Origin: Chloroflexota bacterium
GTDB taxonomy: Bacteria; Chloroflexota; Dehalococcoidia; Tepidiformales; Tepidiformaceae
Direction of reading: 5' to 3'
DNA: 6,428 nt
NCBI GenBank assembly: GCA_021823905.1
Contig: JAKALX010000219.1
Location: 1 to 6,428 of the forward strand
Shown: positions 5,666 to 6,428 of the stretch, piece after piece
How the letters are laid out: each line of letters begins with the position of its first letter
Position numbering within the stretch: position 1 is the first letter of the stretch
Notes under the pieces: generated by a model
Told to the model about the DNA's origin: nothing
The model's input: only the letters and a program-made list of their open reading frames with translations
Databases searched by the model: none
Translations under genes and position numbers: made by a program

Positions 5666-6428
5666 AGGTCCTCTGCGTCAACCAGTACTTCTGGCCGGAC
5701 ATAGCGGCAACGGCGCAACTGCTGAGCGATCTGGGTGAGGATCTCGCGGCTCGTGGTTGCTCCGTACGGGCGATCGCCGGAAGGGGGCGCTACGCATCGG
5801 AACGAGCGGAGGGACTGCCCGGGCGTCAACGGTGGCGCGGAGTCGAGATTCGGCGGGTGCGGTGCACGAACTACGGGCGTGCCAGCACCCTCAGGCGGGT
5901 GGCTGACTACGCGAGCTTCATGATGATGGCGGGGGTGGAGGTGGCGTTTGGGGGGTGGAACGGACGCCTTGGGGGCTGGGGACCCTCGGTGGCAAGGGAC
6001 CCTTTGGCCTCGGCGGAGCCTCGGGATGACAGAAAGGGCCGAGAACCTCAGGACGACGGAGAAAGGGGAGAACGCGGGCGTATCGGCCGTGCGCGGCCGG
6101 TGGTGGTGTGCTTGTCGACGCCGCCGCTCGTCGCGGCGCTGGGGTTGTTGGCGCGCCTGCACGGCGCCCGTTTCGTGTACAAGGTCGAGGATCTCTACCC
6201 GGACGTGGCGGTGGCACTCGGCATGTTTCGGGCCGGCTCGGTGGCGGCGCGCGCCTTCGGGTGGGCGTCGGCGTTGCTGCTGAGGCGAGCTGACGCGGTG
6301 GTCGCGCTCGATGGGGCGATGCAGTGCGCCCTGAAAGCACGCGGGGCGCGGCGGGTGGAGGTGATTCCCAACTGGGCCGACGGCGTGAGCATCCTGCCGG
6401 ATCAGGCATCCGGTACCAAGTACGTAGG
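5662..6428 (+). CDS. GT4-family glycosyltransferase, WbuB/WcaI-like (3' truncated by window)
   Basis: The frame from ATG 5662 stays open for 255 codons to the window end, so the C-terminal nucleotide-sugar-binding domain is missing from view. Visible features fit the N-terminal Rossmann domain of GT4 glycosyltransferases for surface polysaccharides. MKVLCVNQYFWPDIAATAQL is the first strand and loop, followed by LAARGCSVRAIAGRGRY. Further on come VVVCLSTPPLVAALGLLARLHGARF (147-171), then YKVEDLYPDVAVALG and VEVIPNWADG. The enzyme is expected to add a sugar to a lipid-linked or growing glycan at the cytoplasmic face of the membrane; donor and acceptor cannot be told. The start overlaps the upstream stop (ATGA). 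Between ADYASF (87-92) and RPVVV (145-149) lie 52-58 residues where relatives usually have about 15. The extra part is rich in Gly, Arg, Asp and Glu and is encoded by repeat-like DNA (listed separately). It may impair the enzyme or be a tolerated loop. Confidence 0.85.
   Translation, partial: MKVLCVNQYFWPDIAATAQLLSDLGEDLAARGCSVRAIAGRGRYASERAEGLPGRQRWRGVEIRRVRCTNYGRASTLRRVADYASFMMMAGVEVAFGGWNGRLGGWGPSVARDPLASAEPRDDRKGREPQDDGERGERGRIGRARPVVVCLSTPPLVAALGLLARLHGARFVYKVEDLYPDVAVALGMFRAGSVAARAFGWASALLLRRADAVVALDGAMQCALKARGARRVEVIPNWADGVSILPDQASGTKYV
5960..6080. repeat. Probable dispersed intergenic-type repeat inserted in frame within the glycosyltransferase gene
   Basis: This stretch is unlike the flanking coding DNA. 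It contains CCTCGGGATGACAGAAAGGG (6019-6038) and, starting 27 bases later, an imperfect second unit starting CCTCAGGACGACGGAGAAAG (6046-6065). GGGACCC occurs at 5979-5985 and 5996-6002, each followed by TCGGTGG or TCGGCGG. Read on the - strand, the core gives CTGTCATCCCGAGG followed by a GC-rich Pro-codon run, encoding CHPEAPPRPKGP. That form is familiar from short dispersed repeats in intergenic regions of many environmental bacterial genomes. The boundaries are approximate, within about 20 bases, and come from where glycosyltransferase-like sequence stops and resumes. No transposase is present, so any mobility would have to be supplied in trans. Confidence 0.55.

Noticed and set aside
5931..5959. 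GGGGGTGGA direct repeat (5931-5939 and 5951-5959) as a target-site duplication of the inserted element
   Set aside because: The copies lie on the same side of the element, only 20 bases apart, and do not flank it; G-rich DNA makes such repeats likely by chance.
5653..6162. Open - strand frame opposite the glycosyltransferase
   Set aside because: It contains CHPEAPPRPKGP, the known spurious translation of dispersed repeats, and the + strand has clear glycosyltransferase motifs.

Overview
GC-rich bacterial window in which every supported gene lies on the + strand. The mix is a secreted beta-propeller protein with an InlB-like repeat and a C-terminal stacked beta-module, a polytopic membrane protein with a sulfatase/phosphotransferase-fold domain, and a WbuB/WcaI-like GT4 glycosyltransferase. 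This suggests a Gram-negative, probably uncultured, deltaproteobacterium-like lineage with an envelope or extracellular-polysaccharide locus. That placement comes from general family resemblance only.

Layout: (1) 1-174 is the last 57 codons of a gene cut by the window edge. (2) 306-2264 is a complete secreted protein whose last 57 codons (2091-2261) nearly copy the 1-171 segment: 167 of 171 bases match, with one amino acid change. These are probably tandem paralogues or products of gene conversion. (3) 2265-2744 is non-coding, with a possible sigma70-type promoter and a small AACGTT repeat. (4) 2745-4895 encodes about seven membrane segments followed by an alkaline-phosphatase-superfamily domain. 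It has Thr, not Cys or Ser, at the nucleophile position, and a run of nine G inside the coding region. (5) 4896-5443 has no recognisable gene but ends in a good candidate promoter. (6) 5444-5665 is a small, unrecognised ORF whose stop overlaps the next start as ATGA. (7) 5662 to the window end is the N-terminal part of a GT4 glycosyltransferase.

The most unusual observation is in the glycosyltransferase. Between two conserved parts of its N-terminal domain lies a stretch of roughly 40 extra codons. Its DNA looks like the dispersed intergenic repeats that carry a 'GGGATGACAG' core, and it contains two imperfect tandem units. It stays in frame with no stop, which recalls the in-frame palindromic elements of Rickettsia.

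Functionally, the membrane phosphotransferase/sulfatase-like protein and the glycosyltransferase could both act on surface glycans. They are separated by about 550 bases and probably have separate promoters. I see no CRISPR array, RNA gene or intact insertion sequence.
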